Program-made: the position numbers and the translations under genes | Notes under the pieces: generated by a model | Databases searched by the model: none | The model's input: only the letters and a program-made list of their open reading frames with translations | What the model was told of the DNA's origin: nothing | Assembly (NCBI GenBank): GCA_037482015.1 | Contig: JBBFKT010000001.1 | Location: forward strand, 716,584 to 780,583 | Origin: Thermodesulforhabdaceae bacterium | GTDB taxonomy: Bacteria; Desulfobacterota; Syntrophobacteria; Syntrophobacterales; Thermodesulforhabdaceae | Direction: 5' to 3' | DNA length: 64,000 bases | Shown here: positions 51,227 to 60,368 of the stretch, piece by piece | How the letters are laid out: each line of letters begins with the position of its first letter | Numbering within the stretch: the first letter of the stretch is position 1

Positions 51227-52579
51227 ATGAATGTGGTGGAACATCCAACCTTTCGCCGTATAACCGATCAAATAGGAAAGTTTAATCTAAAAGGCAAAAA
51301 GCTTCTCATTCCGGATATGGCGCCCATAGGAGCTCGTATGCTTGCGGCGTGTTTTAGAGCCTTTGGGGTAGATGCAGAGGTGATGGAAACCTGCAAAGGA
51401 CTGGACCTTGGAAAGGAATTTACTTCGGGCAAGGAATGCTACCCCTGTCAGGTAACTCTTGGTGATGTGCTTTATCATCTAGTTCGTGAGAGAGAGCGGT
51501 TAGGGAAAGACTTTCATCCTGAGGATTATGTTTATTTCATGCCGGAGGCTGATGGCCCCTGTCGTTTTGGCATGTATAATAAATTCCAGCGCCTTGTCCT
51601 GGATCGTTTTCCTCATTTTGCCGATGTCAAAATCGCTTATCTTTCAACCGCCGATGCCTATTCAACCGATGGGATTCTTCCCCCCGAAGAAGCATCTGTT
51701 TTCAAAAAACTTTCCTACGTGGGAATGATTGTGGTTGACGTTCTTGATCGTATTGCCTGGCGAGTTCGACCTTACGAGCGAATTCCGGGAGCGACCAACA
51801 GGCTGATAGAAGAAGCCGTGAGAAAGCTCGAAGTTCTCTTATCCCAGAAAGGGATGGAACTTCCTTTTAAGGAAATGTATGAAATAGTGGATGATACGGC
51901 GACCAAAGCCAGGTTTCTTATTAACCCGAACATTCCCCGGAAACCAAGAATAGGTATTGTAGGCGAGATTTATCTCCGAACTCATCCAGGGGCGAATCAA
52001 AATCTGATTTTAGAAATTGAACGATTTGGAGGAGAAGTAGTCAATTCGTCTCTCGCCGAGTGGTTTAATTTCGTAAGCTATGAAGGGCTGAGAAAACTCG
52101 GGCGTGAAATGCAACTCGCCTGGCATTTTGGCTATCGCCAAAAATTGCTTCCCCTCGCCAAAAAGCTCTTGGCTCAGGGACTTGAAGTTGGATATCAGCT
52201 CCTTAGACAAAAGCAGGTTTATGACCGGGTTCTCGCAAAGCTTGACATTCAACCGGATCATTCTGTTTGGACCATTGAGCGCCATCTGAAGCGTTACGGT
52301 GTATTTTCCTTCCAGATAGGTACAGAAGCGGCTTTGAGTATCGGCGGAGCTATAGAATACGTGCTTGAAGGATTTGACGGCATTGTGAATGTCTTTCCCT
52401 TTACCTGTATGCCCAGCACGGTGTGTGCGGCTATACTTAGGCCGATCCTTGCAAAACACCGCATTCCTTACCTGGATGTGGCATACGATGATTCGGTGCA
52501 ACCTAATAGAGAAATGGCGATCAGAACTTTCCTTTATCAAGCAGCTCAGAGAAAGGTTCAAAAGGCAAAGAGTGCATGA
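51227..52579 (+). CDS. 2-hydroxyacyl-CoA dehydratase-like subunit (COG3581)
   Basis: 450 residues. Related to the HgdB/HgdA cluster-binding subunits: Cys71 and Cys74 in SGKECYPCQVTLGD, Cys in EADGPCRFGMYNKFQRL, and NVFPFTCMPSTVCAAIL near the end are potential [4Fe-4S] ligands. Proteins of this group usually accompany the large double activase, often fused to it, and are not proven dehydratases. The substrate is unknown. The stop overlaps the RNase G start as ATGA, which is an unusual partner. Confidence 0.85.
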   Translation: MNVVEHPTFRRITDQIGKFNLKGKKLLIPDMAPIGARMLAACFRAFGVDAEVMETCKGLDLGKEFTSGKECYPCQVTLGDVLYHLVRERERLGKDFHPEDYVYFMPEADGPCRFGMYNKFQRLVLDRFPHFADVKIAYLSTADAYSTDGILPPEEASVFKKLSYVGMIVVDVLDRIAWRVRPYERIPGATNRLIEEAVRKLEVLLSQKGMELPFKEMYEIVDDTATKARFLINPNIPRKPRIGIVGEIYLRTHPGANQNLILEIERFGGEVVNSSLAEWFNFVSYEGLRKLGREMQLAWHFGYRQKLLPLAKKLLAQGLEVGYQLLRQKQVYDRVLAKLDIQPDHSVWTIERHLKRYGVFSFQIGTEAALSIGGAIEYVLEGFDGIVNVFPFTCMPSTVCAAILRPILAKHRIPYLDVAYDDSVQPNREMAIRTFLYQAAQRKVQKAKSA

Positions 52580-54051
52580 GCAATCAGATTCTGTTAATTA
52601 ATGCTATTCATCCAGAGGAATTTCGTATAGCTCTGGTTGAAGGCTCCAGCCTTGAAGGTTTTTTCATTGAGACTACATCCAGAGCCACCTCTGTGGGTAA
52701 TATCTACAAAGGTATCATAGAACAGGTGCAACCGGCTCTTCAGGCTGCCTTCGTGAGTTATGGCGCTGAACGTAACGGTTTCCTGCCTCTGGATGAAATT
52801 CATCCAGAGTATTTTTGCCAGGATCCCGTCGGAGAGCCTCGCATTCAAGACTTGATCCAGCCGGGTCAGGAAGTGCTCGTTCAGGTCACAAAAGACGGAG
52901 GAAACCTTAAAGGAGCCGCTCTCACAACTTATATCTCTCTTGCCGGAAGATATGTAGTGTTGATGCCTGGACGCAACCAGAGAGCGGTTTCTAGAAAAAT
53001 TGCCGATGAAGAACAGCGAGAACGTCTCAGAGCTATTGCTTACGAGATGCCGGTTCCAGAAGAGTTCGGTATTATCGTCCGGACGGCAGCAGCAAATCAG
53101 ACAAAGAAGGACATTCTGAAAGATCTGCGATATCTTCTAAAAATTTGGGAAAGCATTCGAGAAAAGGCGGCGACTCAACCCTCCCCATCCCTTATTTATC
53201 AGGAAAGGGGTTTAGCGATACGTGTCATAAGGGATTACTTCACACCCGATATAAAAAGAATCGTGGTAGATCAAAAGGATGTTTACCGAGAAGTTAAAGA
53301 CTTTCTTAGAATTATAAGCCCAAAACATCAAAATTGTGTTGAACTGTATCGCCATACCACGCCGCTTTTTACGTATTATAGAATTGAGGATCAGATCGAG
53401 CGGATATTCGATAAAAGAGTGCCCCTTAAGTCCGGAGGTTATCTCATCATAGAACCGACGGAAGCTCTGGTGGCAATTGATGTAAATTCAGGTGGAGCAA
53501 CCCTGGACAAAGACATCGAGGAGACGGCTTTCCGGGTAAACATGGAAGCGGCGGCGGAAATTCCGCGTCAGCTTCGTCTTCGAGATCTTGGTGGATTGAT
53601 CGTTATAGATTTTATTGACATGTTCCATCCGGCTAAAAAAGCAAAAATTGAGCAGGAACTTCGGAAGGCTACCAGAAAAGATAAGGCGAAAATCACTATT
53701 GGAAGGATTTCTCGCTTTGGCCTGCTTGAAATGTCCCGCCAGCATCTGGGAATGAGCGTCCAGCTTGGATCTTACAAGGAATGTCCTCAATGCCACGGGA
53801 CAGGAATGGTGCAGACGGCAGAAGCAGCAGCTTTATCATTCCTTCGTAAAATCTGGACAAAGCTTGCTATGGAAGATGATGTCAAGAAGTTACGAGTAAA
53901 AGTTGCTCCGGAAGTGGCATTCTATCTCCTAAACAGAAAGCGTCCGGACATCATGGATCTGGAGGAAAGATACAAGGTTAGCATATTCATTGAAGGCGAT
54001 CCTTCGCTTCGGCAGGATGAAGGTATCGTGGAAGAGATGAATGGAAAATAG
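52576..54051 (+). CDS. rng: Ribonuclease G (RNase E/G family)
   Basis: 491 residues. An S1 RNA-binding domain at about 35-125 starts GNIYKGIIEQVQPALQAAFV. The RNase H-like/5' sensor region follows, then the catalytic DNase I-like part with Mg-binding Asp in EALVAIDVNSGGA and DLGGLIVIDFIDM. The Zn-link CPQCHGTG lies near 410. It lacks the long C-terminal degradosome scaffold of RNase E, so RNase G is the better name. It matures 16S rRNA 5' ends and turns over mRNA. Translationally coupled to the dehydratase-like gene. Confidence 0.94.
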   Translation: MSNQILLINAIHPEEFRIALVEGSSLEGFFIETTSRATSVGNIYKGIIEQVQPALQAAFVSYGAERNGFLPLDEIHPEYFCQDPVGEPRIQDLIQPGQEVLVQVTKDGGNLKGAALTTYISLAGRYVVLMPGRNQRAVSRKIADEEQRERLRAIAYEMPVPEEFGIIVRTAAANQTKKDILKDLRYLLKIWESIREKAATQPSPSLIYQERGLAIRVIRDYFTPDIKRIVVDQKDVYREVKDFLRIISPKHQNCVELYRHTTPLFTYYRIEDQIERIFDKRVPLKSGGYLIIEPTEALVAIDVNSGGATLDKDIEETAFRVNMEAAAEIPRQLRLRDLGGLIVIDFIDMFHPAKKAKIEQELRKATRKDKAKITIGRISRFGLLEMSRQHLGMSVQLGSYKECPQCHGTGMVQTAEAAALSFLRKIWTKLAMEDDVKKLRVKVAPEVAFYLLNRKRPDIMDLEERYKVSIFIEGDPSLRQDEGIVEEMNGK

Positions 54052-54065
54052 AAATGAAAGAAATT

Positions 54066-55469
54066 CTAACGTTCCAGAAAAGCTCGATTAGGGACGAAAA
54101 TCTTACCTGGATTTAGAATATTGTTGGGATCTAGAGCGTATTTTATTCGCCACATAGTTTCAAGAGTGCTTTCTCCAATATCCCACCTTATAAAGGGAGA
54201 TTTGGCTATTCCTATACCGTGTTCACCAGAAATAGACCCACCTAGGTTAAGCACAGATCGAAAGAGAGTTTCTGTGGCTTTTCGTGCTGATTCTTGCTCA
54301 GCTTCATTTTTTGGATCGTAAAGGATGTTTACGTGAAGATTACCGTCACCAGCATGTCCAAAGCTTACAATGGGTATGCCGAACCGCTTAGATAGTTCTT
54401 TTACAGTGTTTACAAGTTCTGGAAGTCTAGACCGGGGAACCACCACATCCTCGTTGATTTTCGCCGGGCGAATTTTGGCAAGGCTAGGCGAAATTGCTCG
54501 CCTGACCACCCATAGAGCATCGATTTCAGCATCATCGGAAGCAATCATTACCATCAATGCCCCATGGTCGATGCATATTTGACGCACAGCGTTGGTGTTT
54601 TTTTCCAGAAGTCCTTCAGGATCGTCAAGTTCTATAAGAAGAAGACTTTTTGTTTCCGGGGGAATGAGAACGGGTGAATGGGGAGCAACCAGAGAAACCA
54701 CGTCTTCGTCCATGAATTCTATAGCTGACGGAAGTATGCGGTGCTTAAGGATGGTGACAACAGCTTTGGCGGCTTGCTCTGCTCCTCGGAATGGCACAAA
54801 TAGAAGATAACTTGCGGTAGGTGCGGGGATGAGCCGGAGTAAAATCTTGGTAAAAATTCCCAGGGTGCCTTCCGATCCCACCATAAGGCGAGTTAAATCG
54901 TAACCCACGGATCGTTTTATAATTGCTTTGCCTGTTGAGATGACTTCTCCTGATGCCAAAACTACTTCTAAACCTAACACATAATCTTTCGTTACACCAT
55001 ATTTGACCGCTCTGGGACCTCCAGCACCGGTTGCTACATTGCCACCAATAGTTGAAAAAGCCAGGCTCGATGGATCCGGGGGATAGAATAAGCCGAGACG
55101 TTTTACAGCTTTTTGAAGTGATCCGGTAATGACTCCAGGTTCGACGAAAGCCGTGAAATTATCTTCGTCTATTTCAATGATACGGTTCATCCGCTCTGTA
55201 GAAAGGACTATCCCCGGTTGAGTAGGAACAACTCCTCCGACCATACCACTGCCTGCACCGCGAGCGTAAACGGGGATACGCTCCCGATTTGCTTCAGCAA
55301 GGATTTTGGATACTTCTTCAGTGAAACCGGGCGTTATCACACATAAAGGCATCGCTCCGAGTCTGCTGGCATCGTATCCGTAAGCCAGTCTGTCTTCGGG
55401 TTCCAGAAGCACATTGGACGTTCCAACTATTTCAGCGCATCGAGATATAAATCTTTTTAGATCAGTCAT
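54066..55469 (-). CDS. FAD-linked oxidase, GlcD/D-lactate dehydrogenase type
   Basis: 467 residues. The PCMH FAD domain (about 35-215) has PVYARGAGSGMVGGVVPTQP, GNVATGAGGPRAVKYGVTKD and GSEGTLGIFTKILLRL. The C-terminal substrate domain has GHAGDGNLHVNILYDP and SGEHGIGIAKSPFI. The ALDPNNILNPGKIF end is typical. It probably oxidises a 2-hydroxy acid such as glycolate or D-lactate, passing electrons to a partner not encoded here. The ATG overlaps the stop of the PBP gene as ATGA. Confidence 0.92.
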   Translation of the reverse strand: MTDLKRFISRCAEIVGTSNVLLEPEDRLAYGYDASRLGAMPLCVITPGFTEEVSKILAEANRERIPVYARGAGSGMVGGVVPTQPGIVLSTERMNRIIEIDEDNFTAFVEPGVITGSLQKAVKRLGLFYPPDPSSLAFSTIGGNVATGAGGPRAVKYGVTKDYVLGLEVVLASGEVISTGKAIIKRSVGYDLTRLMVGSEGTLGIFTKILLRLIPAPTASYLLFVPFRGAEQAAKAVVTILKHRILPSAIEFMDEDVVSLVAPHSPVLIPPETKSLLLIELDDPEGLLEKNTNAVRQICIDHGALMVMIASDDAEIDALWVVRRAISPSLAKIRPAKINEDVVVPRSRLPELVNTVKELSKRFGIPIVSFGHAGDGNLHVNILYDPKNEAEQESARKATETLFRSVLNLGGSISGEHGIGIAKSPFIRWDIGESTLETMWRIKYALDPNNILNPGKIFVPNRAFLER

Positions 55470-57811
55470 GGTTGAGGATTATTTTCTCCTTTTTGCTGAT
55501 TATTAAGATGTTCTGCATTTTCTTCGACGGGTCGCATGGTTTGCCCGTGTATGGGGCATAGTTCTGTGGGTTCGCGTCCCTCGATAAAATATTCTGTATA
55601 AACCGATGGGCACTGGTCAATAGCAAGAGCCCCCGACAGAGAGCATACACTTCTGGTTACAATCCCTGATGGTGGTTGGAAGGGCTGAGGATTCAAAAAA
55701 TAGGAGATGTTCTTCATAAATCTTGCCCACACCCGTAGAGCTCCTGTGGCTCCAGAAAGTCCTGTGGAGCGATTGTCGTCAAATCCCACCCAGGCTAAAG
55801 AAACCATATCAGTGGTGTATCCAACAAACCAGGAATCACGGTAGTCGCTTGTGGTTCCCGTTTTTCCGGCGCATGGAAAGTTTATACCCATTGAAGCAAG
55901 AGACCTGGCGGTGCCTCTTTGCACAACGCCTTCAAGCATACTGGTGACAAGAAAGGTTTCCGCAGGTGATGCAATTTGAATCCATCCCATGTGGTGCTGT
56001 TCTTGAAGCACTCCCTGGGCATCGTAAACTTCCTTTACTGTGATAAGAAAGGGTTTGTCGCCATCGTTAGCCAGAGCCGTGTAGGCAGAGGCGAGTTGAA
56101 GAGGGGTTGTTTCCAGGGCTCCAAGGGCGATGGAAGGGTAGGGTTCCATCTGGTCGAAAATGTTAATTTTCTTAAGAAAAGAAATTATATCTTCAAGCCC
56201 TACATCCATCGCAAGGCGAACGGTGGGAACGTTCAAGGATTGTTCGAGAGCTTCCCTGAGGGTGACTCGCCCTCGGAATCTACGATAGTAATTTTCTGGT
56301 GTCCAGGGTGTTCCAGCTATAGGTATTGTAAGTGGTTCGTCATCAAGCCAGCTTGCCGGTGTCCAGCCCTTTTGAATAGCTTCCAAATAAATGAAAGGCT
56401 TGATGGCAGAACCTACCTGTCTCATTGCTTTAGTTGCCCGATTAAACATGCTTGTCGAATAGTCTCTCCCTCCAACCAGAGCTCTTACCATACCGGTTTT
56501 TGGCTGAACGGCTATAATAACGCCCTGGAGTATATTTTCGGCATCAGATTCCTTAAGGGCAGAGAGAGATGTTTCGAGCTTTTGAAGTTCGGCTCTTAAA
56601 GCTTGTTCGGCTTCTTCCTCTATTTCTGGAATTAGACTTGTGTAGATCGCTAATCCATCACTTTCAAGGCTTTTAGGATCATATAGTTGCTTCAATTGTT
56701 CAAATACAAGATCAACAAAGTAGGGAGCTTGTTTAAGTGGGATGTTAAATCCTTTGAAAGTTTCAAGTGGCTGACTTTTAGCTATCTTTAACGTTTCCTG
56801 ATCTATTTTCCCTTGTTCAGCCATGGCTTCCAATACGATATCCCGGCGAGTTTTAGCTCTATCTGGATGAAGAGTTGGGTTGTAGAAATTGGGTGCCTTG
56901 ATCATGCCCGCGAGAGTGGCCGCTTCTGTAAGAGACAAGTCTTCGACATTTCTACCGAAATAAACTCTCGCCGCTTCCCCAATCCCTCTAATTTCCACAG
57001 AACCCCTTTGTCCCATGTAAACTTCGTTTAGATACATTTCTAAAATTTCATCCTTGCTGTAGCGCAATTCGATGACGATGGAGATGATTGCTTCAAGAAT
57101 TTTACGCTTAAGAGTTCTTTCCGGTTCCAGAAAATAGTTCTTTACAAGTTGTTGAGTGATTGTAGATCCTCCCTGAACGATTTTTTTAGCTCGAAGATCC
57201 GTCCATAGAGCTCTTGCAATGCCGATAAAGTCAATGCCAGGGTGATCGTAAAACCGCTTATCTTCTATGGCAACCACAGCGTCTTTTAGGAAAGGGGAGA
57301 CACTACGGATGTTCACAAGGATACGTTGTTCTTTGTCACGTCCAAAGAGCCTTGCGAGTTCGACCGGTTCGAGTTCCCAGTAGGGAAGTTTTTCTTCGTT
57401 GGAGGATATTTCTGTGAGAATGTTGTTTTTTATCTTAAAGATGAGTCGCCGCTCCTGTATGTTTTTGCCCGGGAAGTTAAATGAACGAAACCATGCTATA
57501 CATTCCCCTCGAGATGCATCAATCCAATATTCGCCTGGTCTTGATGGTTGAGCTAGACTTTTTCGATAGAAACGTCGGGTTAACATACGGGAAAAGGTTT
57601 CTAAACTTAAAGGTTGACCCGGGAAGAGAATCACTGTGTCCGAAAAAACATACGAAGGAATACTCCATTTTTGACCCGAAAAGCGCTTTTCCACCTGCCA
57701 TGCGAAGTAGAAAAAAACTCCAGCTACTATCACCAGAACCGATAAAGTCCAACCGATAAGGACATAGAAAAACCTTGATCTTTTCGGTTTGAAAAGTTTG
57801 AAAGATGACAT
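55466..57811 (-). CDS. Class A penicillin-binding protein (PBP1b-like)
   Basis: 781 residues, bifunctional peptidoglycan synthase. TM anchor at about 14-36, then a UB2H-like segment (about 65-140). GT51 transglycosylase has catalytic Glu in VVAIEDKRFYDHPGID and QGGSTITQQLVKNYFLEPER. The transpeptidase has SxxK in GSAIKPFIYLEAI, SxN in LEQSLNVPTVRL and KTG in CAGKTGTTSDYRDSWF. A C-terminal tail carries two Cys (CSLSGALAIDQCPS) and a short Gln/Asn-rich end. The UB2H-like region suggests PBP1b rather than PBP1a. The universal stress gene lies 11 bases upstream on the same strand. Confidence 0.93.
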   Translation of the reverse strand: MSSFKLFKPKRSRFFYVLIGWTLSVLVIVAGVFFYFAWQVEKRFSGQKWSIPSYVFSDTVILFPGQPLSLETFSRMLTRRFYRKSLAQPSRPGEYWIDASRGECIAWFRSFNFPGKNIQERRLIFKIKNNILTEISSNEEKLPYWELEPVELARLFGRDKEQRILVNIRSVSPFLKDAVVAIEDKRFYDHPGIDFIGIARALWTDLRAKKIVQGGSTITQQLVKNYFLEPERTLKRKILEAIISIVIELRYSKDEILEMYLNEVYMGQRGSVEIRGIGEAARVYFGRNVEDLSLTEAATLAGMIKAPNFYNPTLHPDRAKTRRDIVLEAMAEQGKIDQETLKIAKSQPLETFKGFNIPLKQAPYFVDLVFEQLKQLYDPKSLESDGLAIYTSLIPEIEEEAEQALRAELQKLETSLSALKESDAENILQGVIIAVQPKTGMVRALVGGRDYSTSMFNRATKAMRQVGSAIKPFIYLEAIQKGWTPASWLDDEPLTIPIAGTPWTPENYYRRFRGRVTLREALEQSLNVPTVRLAMDVGLEDIISFLKKINIFDQMEPYPSIALGALETTPLQLASAYTALANDGDKPFLITVKEVYDAQGVLQEQHHMGWIQIASPAETFLVTSMLEGVVQRGTARSLASMGINFPCAGKTGTTSDYRDSWFVGYTTDMVSLAWVGFDDNRSTGLSGATGALRVWARFMKNISYFLNPQPFQPPSGIVTRSVCSLSGALAIDQCPSVYTEYFIEGREPTELCPIHGQTMRPVEENAEHLNNQQKGENNPQP

Positions 57812-57822
57812 CTCTTTTGATT

Positions 57823-58665
57823 TTATTTGCTGATCCAGAGTGCTCCCGCTTCAAAGTCAGAGAGAATCTTAGAACTGCAAGATCCCATTAACCATCCCCT
57901 AAGAGTTCCTTCCTTTGCCTTGCTTCTACCGATAGCCATAGCAATAGCGTTGGACTCTTTCATCTTTTGAAGAAGAGCTTCTGCGGGCTTTTTTCCCTGG
58001 ATAATTTCTGTGGTGATACGTTCCTTTTCTACCCCGTTTGCCAGTATAGCTTCAACTGCTTCTTCTATGATTCTTTCACTTTGTTCCGATGGGCTACCAA
58101 CATGGCATACCGTGACTGTGTGATCTTCGTCTTTAATCATGAATCCTACGTGATCTGCTATTCTTAGGCTTGCTTCTGATCCATCTGTAGCCACAATGAT
58201 ATGGCGGTGTGGTAAAGTAATGCTTTTACATACCCATACGGGGAAATCTATTCTGGCTTCAAGTATTTCACGGCTTGTGCTTGTTCCAAGTAGTCCTTCG
58301 AAGGCCAGGTAACCTCGACGTCCAAGGACAACCGCATCGTAAAGTCCTTCGTGTCCTTCTCTGACTATGTCCTGGACTATACCGAAACGTTTTTCTGCTA
58401 TTTTCATTGTAATGTTTTTCTCTGGGAAGCCTGACATTGTAAGTAAATCTAATGCCATCTTCTGAGCTTCCGTAGCTTCCCGGCGGTTAACATCATTGGG
58501 TTCTTTAGAAGAAGACCCCACGTAGAAAAGAGTTACATTAATGTTTTTTTTGACGGAGAAAAAAGACACAACGAAGCGAACCCCATAAAAACAACTCGGT
58601 TCATTGCTTATTGTTACAAGAAGGTGCCTATTAAGGACTTCCGGTGCTGGCTGTGCGGCAACCAT
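57823..58665 (-). CDS. Universal stress protein, two UspA domains
   Basis: 280 residues with two Usp folds. The first half (about 12-140) is diverged (HLLVTISNEPSCFYGVRFVV, VVLGRRGYLAFEGLLGTSTS). The second (about 148-280) includes HIIVATDGSEASLRIADHVG and AMAIGRSKAKEGTLRGWLMG, close to the ATP-binding G-x2-G-x9-G-S/T motif, with SCSSKIL after it. GGAGGTC precedes the start. It heads a minus-strand transcript with the PBP and GlcD-type genes. Confidence 0.88.
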   Translation of the reverse strand: MVAAQPAPEVLNRHLLVTISNEPSCFYGVRFVVSFFSVKKNINVTLFYVGSSSKEPNDVNRREATEAQKMALDLLTMSGFPEKNITMKIAEKRFGIVQDIVREGHEGLYDAVVLGRRGYLAFEGLLGTSTSREILEARIDFPVWVCKSITLPHRHIIVATDGSEASLRIADHVGFMIKDEDHTVTVCHVGSPSEQSERIIEEAVEAILANGVEKERITTEIIQGKKPAEALLQKMKESNAIAMAIGRSKAKEGTLRGWLMGSCSSKILSDFEAGALWISK

Positions 58666-58870
58666 TGAGATGACCTCCCGGGTTAATTTTTGATTATATG
58701 ATCGATACGTAGGTAAAAATATTCATAGCATGGCTATTGTATTTTGTTAAACGATTTCGGTTATTTCATAGTGTTTAGTCAAGTAATAATGAAACACTAC
58801 CCCGATCAAGCCAGATATCTCCATAATAGATGTCCGTGAGGTGGTTTTTTAGAACACCCTCCTTTGTAAG

Positions 58871-58899
58871 TTGACAACAAAAATAGACAATCATATGAT
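58871..58899 (+). promoter_or_regulatory. Sigma-70 promoter of the MerR-type gene
   Basis: Perfect TTGACA (58871-58876), 17-base spacer, TATGAT (58894-58899). The spacing is standard, not the 19 bases of MerR-activated promoters, so autorepression would be expected if any. Confidence 0.75.
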
Positions 58900-58960
58900 T
58901 AGGTGAAATGTAAGGACAATGTTCAGCCTAATTTTGTGAATGTTGTACCAAGGAGGTATT

Positions 58961-59398
58961 ATGGTTCATTCTAAATCAGATATAGATCCCAATAAGCCCA
59001 TTTATCCGATAGGAGTTGTGGCAGAACTCATAGGTGTTCATCCTAGAACAATTAGAGTCTATGAACAAGAAGGCTTGATTAAACCGCCTCGTAGAGGAGG
59101 AAAGCGATTTTTCTCCAACGCCGACTTGCAGTGGCTTCGTTGCCTTAGAAAACTTATATCGGATGATGGTCTAAATATAGCCGGCATAAAAAAACTCCTG
59201 TCCATGGTGCCTTGCTGGCAAATAAGAAATTGCGACGAAGAAACCAGAAAAAAATGTCCTGCCATGCTGAATTTTTCTATACCTTGTTGGGAGCTTAAAC
59301 CCCAGATTTGCCGCCAGAAAGGTCTCGATTGTAGTGATTGTGACGTGTATAAGAATAAGATCCACCACGTGTTGAAATTTAAATGCGATGAGAAATAA
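58961..59398 (+). CDS. MerR-family regulator with Cys-rich C-terminus
   Basis: 145 residues from ATG 58961, set by AAGGAGG. The N-terminal winged helix is HspR/MerR-like: IGVVAELIGVHPRTIRVYEQ, EGLIKPPRRGGKRFFSNADL. The C-terminal half has nine Cys in two similar blocks, PCWQIRNCDEETRKKCPAM and PCWELKPQICRQKGLDCSDC, like the two-CW type of domain. This could bind an Fe-S cluster or zinc and act as the sensor; that is inference. It overlaps the radical SAM gene by 11 bases, suggesting joint control. Confidence 0.85.
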   Translation: MVHSKSDIDPNKPIYPIGVVAELIGVHPRTIRVYEQEGLIKPPRRGGKRFFSNADLQWLRCLRKLISDDGLNIAGIKKLLSMVPCWQIRNCDEETRKKCPAMLNFSIPCWELKPQICRQKGLDCSDCDVYKNKIHHVLKFKCDEK

Positions 59399-60368
59399 TT
59401 CCCTGGCTCCTTCCAGGTCCATCATTTTTGGACCCGTGCCTTCTCGAAGATTGGGACGTTCCCTAGGGATTGATCTGCTTCCATGCAAAATGTGTTCTTT
59501 TGATTGCATCTACTGCGAATGCGGTCCAACAGAGTGTTTAACTCTGGATCGATTCTCTGAGCCATCTCCAGCCGAAGTCCTTTCCATACTCAAAACTTTC
59601 ATCAGGGAATTCCAGCCACAATTTGATGTGATTACCTTTTCCGGCTCGGGCGAGCCGACCCTTTACGAGCCAATCGGTAATCTTATCGATCTTATAAAGC
59701 GCGAATTTCCTCACTATCCCGTGGCTGTTCTGACAAATGGATCGCTCTTTTCGGATCCTTCAGTAAGAACCTCTCTTCTTAAGGCTGATATCGTATCTCC
59801 ATCGCTTGACGCTCCCAATGAGGCTCTTTTCAGAAAGATTAACCGACCTCATCCTTCTCTAACCTGGGAAGAGTTGGTCGAGGGACTTATCGCTTTTAGA
59901 AAAGAATACCATGGACATTATCGTCTGGAGGTTCTTCTTATCAAAGGGATAAACGATGCCCCCGAACATCTTGAACAAATAGCCAACATAATTTGCCATA
60001 TAAAACCGGACATGGTCGATTTAACCACTCTGGCTCGCCCGGGAACTATTTCAAATTTGCAAGGGCTTTCTCCTGAAGAATTAAAGCTGTGTGCCGACTA
60101 TTTGAAAGGTATTCCTTCTTCCATAGTGGGAGATTACTCAAAAAAAGGATCAACTCACAAAAAAACAATTTCTTTCCAGAAGCTTGAAGCCCAGATTATT
60201 AATCTCCTTGCACGTCGTCCCTGTTCTCTAGAAGATCTAGCCGATAGCCTGGGGGTTTCGGTTGAAGAAGCGAGCCACGTCATATCCAGCCTTAAAGAGC
60301 GCCATAGGCTCTTGATTCATGATATAAACGGTAAGCTTTTTTATTCTTTAGCTTCTGCCTTGCCTTGA
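59388..60368 (+). CDS. Radical SAM protein with C-terminal winged helix
   Basis: 326 residues. Radical SAM motif C36-x3-C40-x2-C43 (CSFDCIYCECG) near the N-terminus, preceded by FGPVPSRRLGRSLGIDLLP, typical of COG0731-type wyosine/MoaA-related proteins. SAM-binding glycines are in TFSGSGEPTL. The last ~75 residues resemble a winged helix (ARRPCSLEDLADSLGVSVEE). Substrate unknown. The start is inside the MerR-type gene, and the 3' end overlaps the convergent M16 peptidase gene by 28 bases. Confidence 0.87.
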   Translation: MRNNSLAPSRSIIFGPVPSRRLGRSLGIDLLPCKMCSFDCIYCECGPTECLTLDRFSEPSPAEVLSILKTFIREFQPQFDVITFSGSGEPTLYEPIGNLIDLIKREFPHYPVAVLTNGSLFSDPSVRTSLLKADIVSPSLDAPNEALFRKINRPHPSLTWEELVEGLIAFRKEYHGHYRLEVLLIKGINDAPEHLEQIANIICHIKPDMVDLTTLARPGTISNLQGLSPEELKLCADYLKGIPSSIVGDYSKKGSTHKKTISFQKLEAQIINLLARRPCSLEDLADSLGVSVEEASHVISSLKERHRLLIHDINGKLFYSLASALP

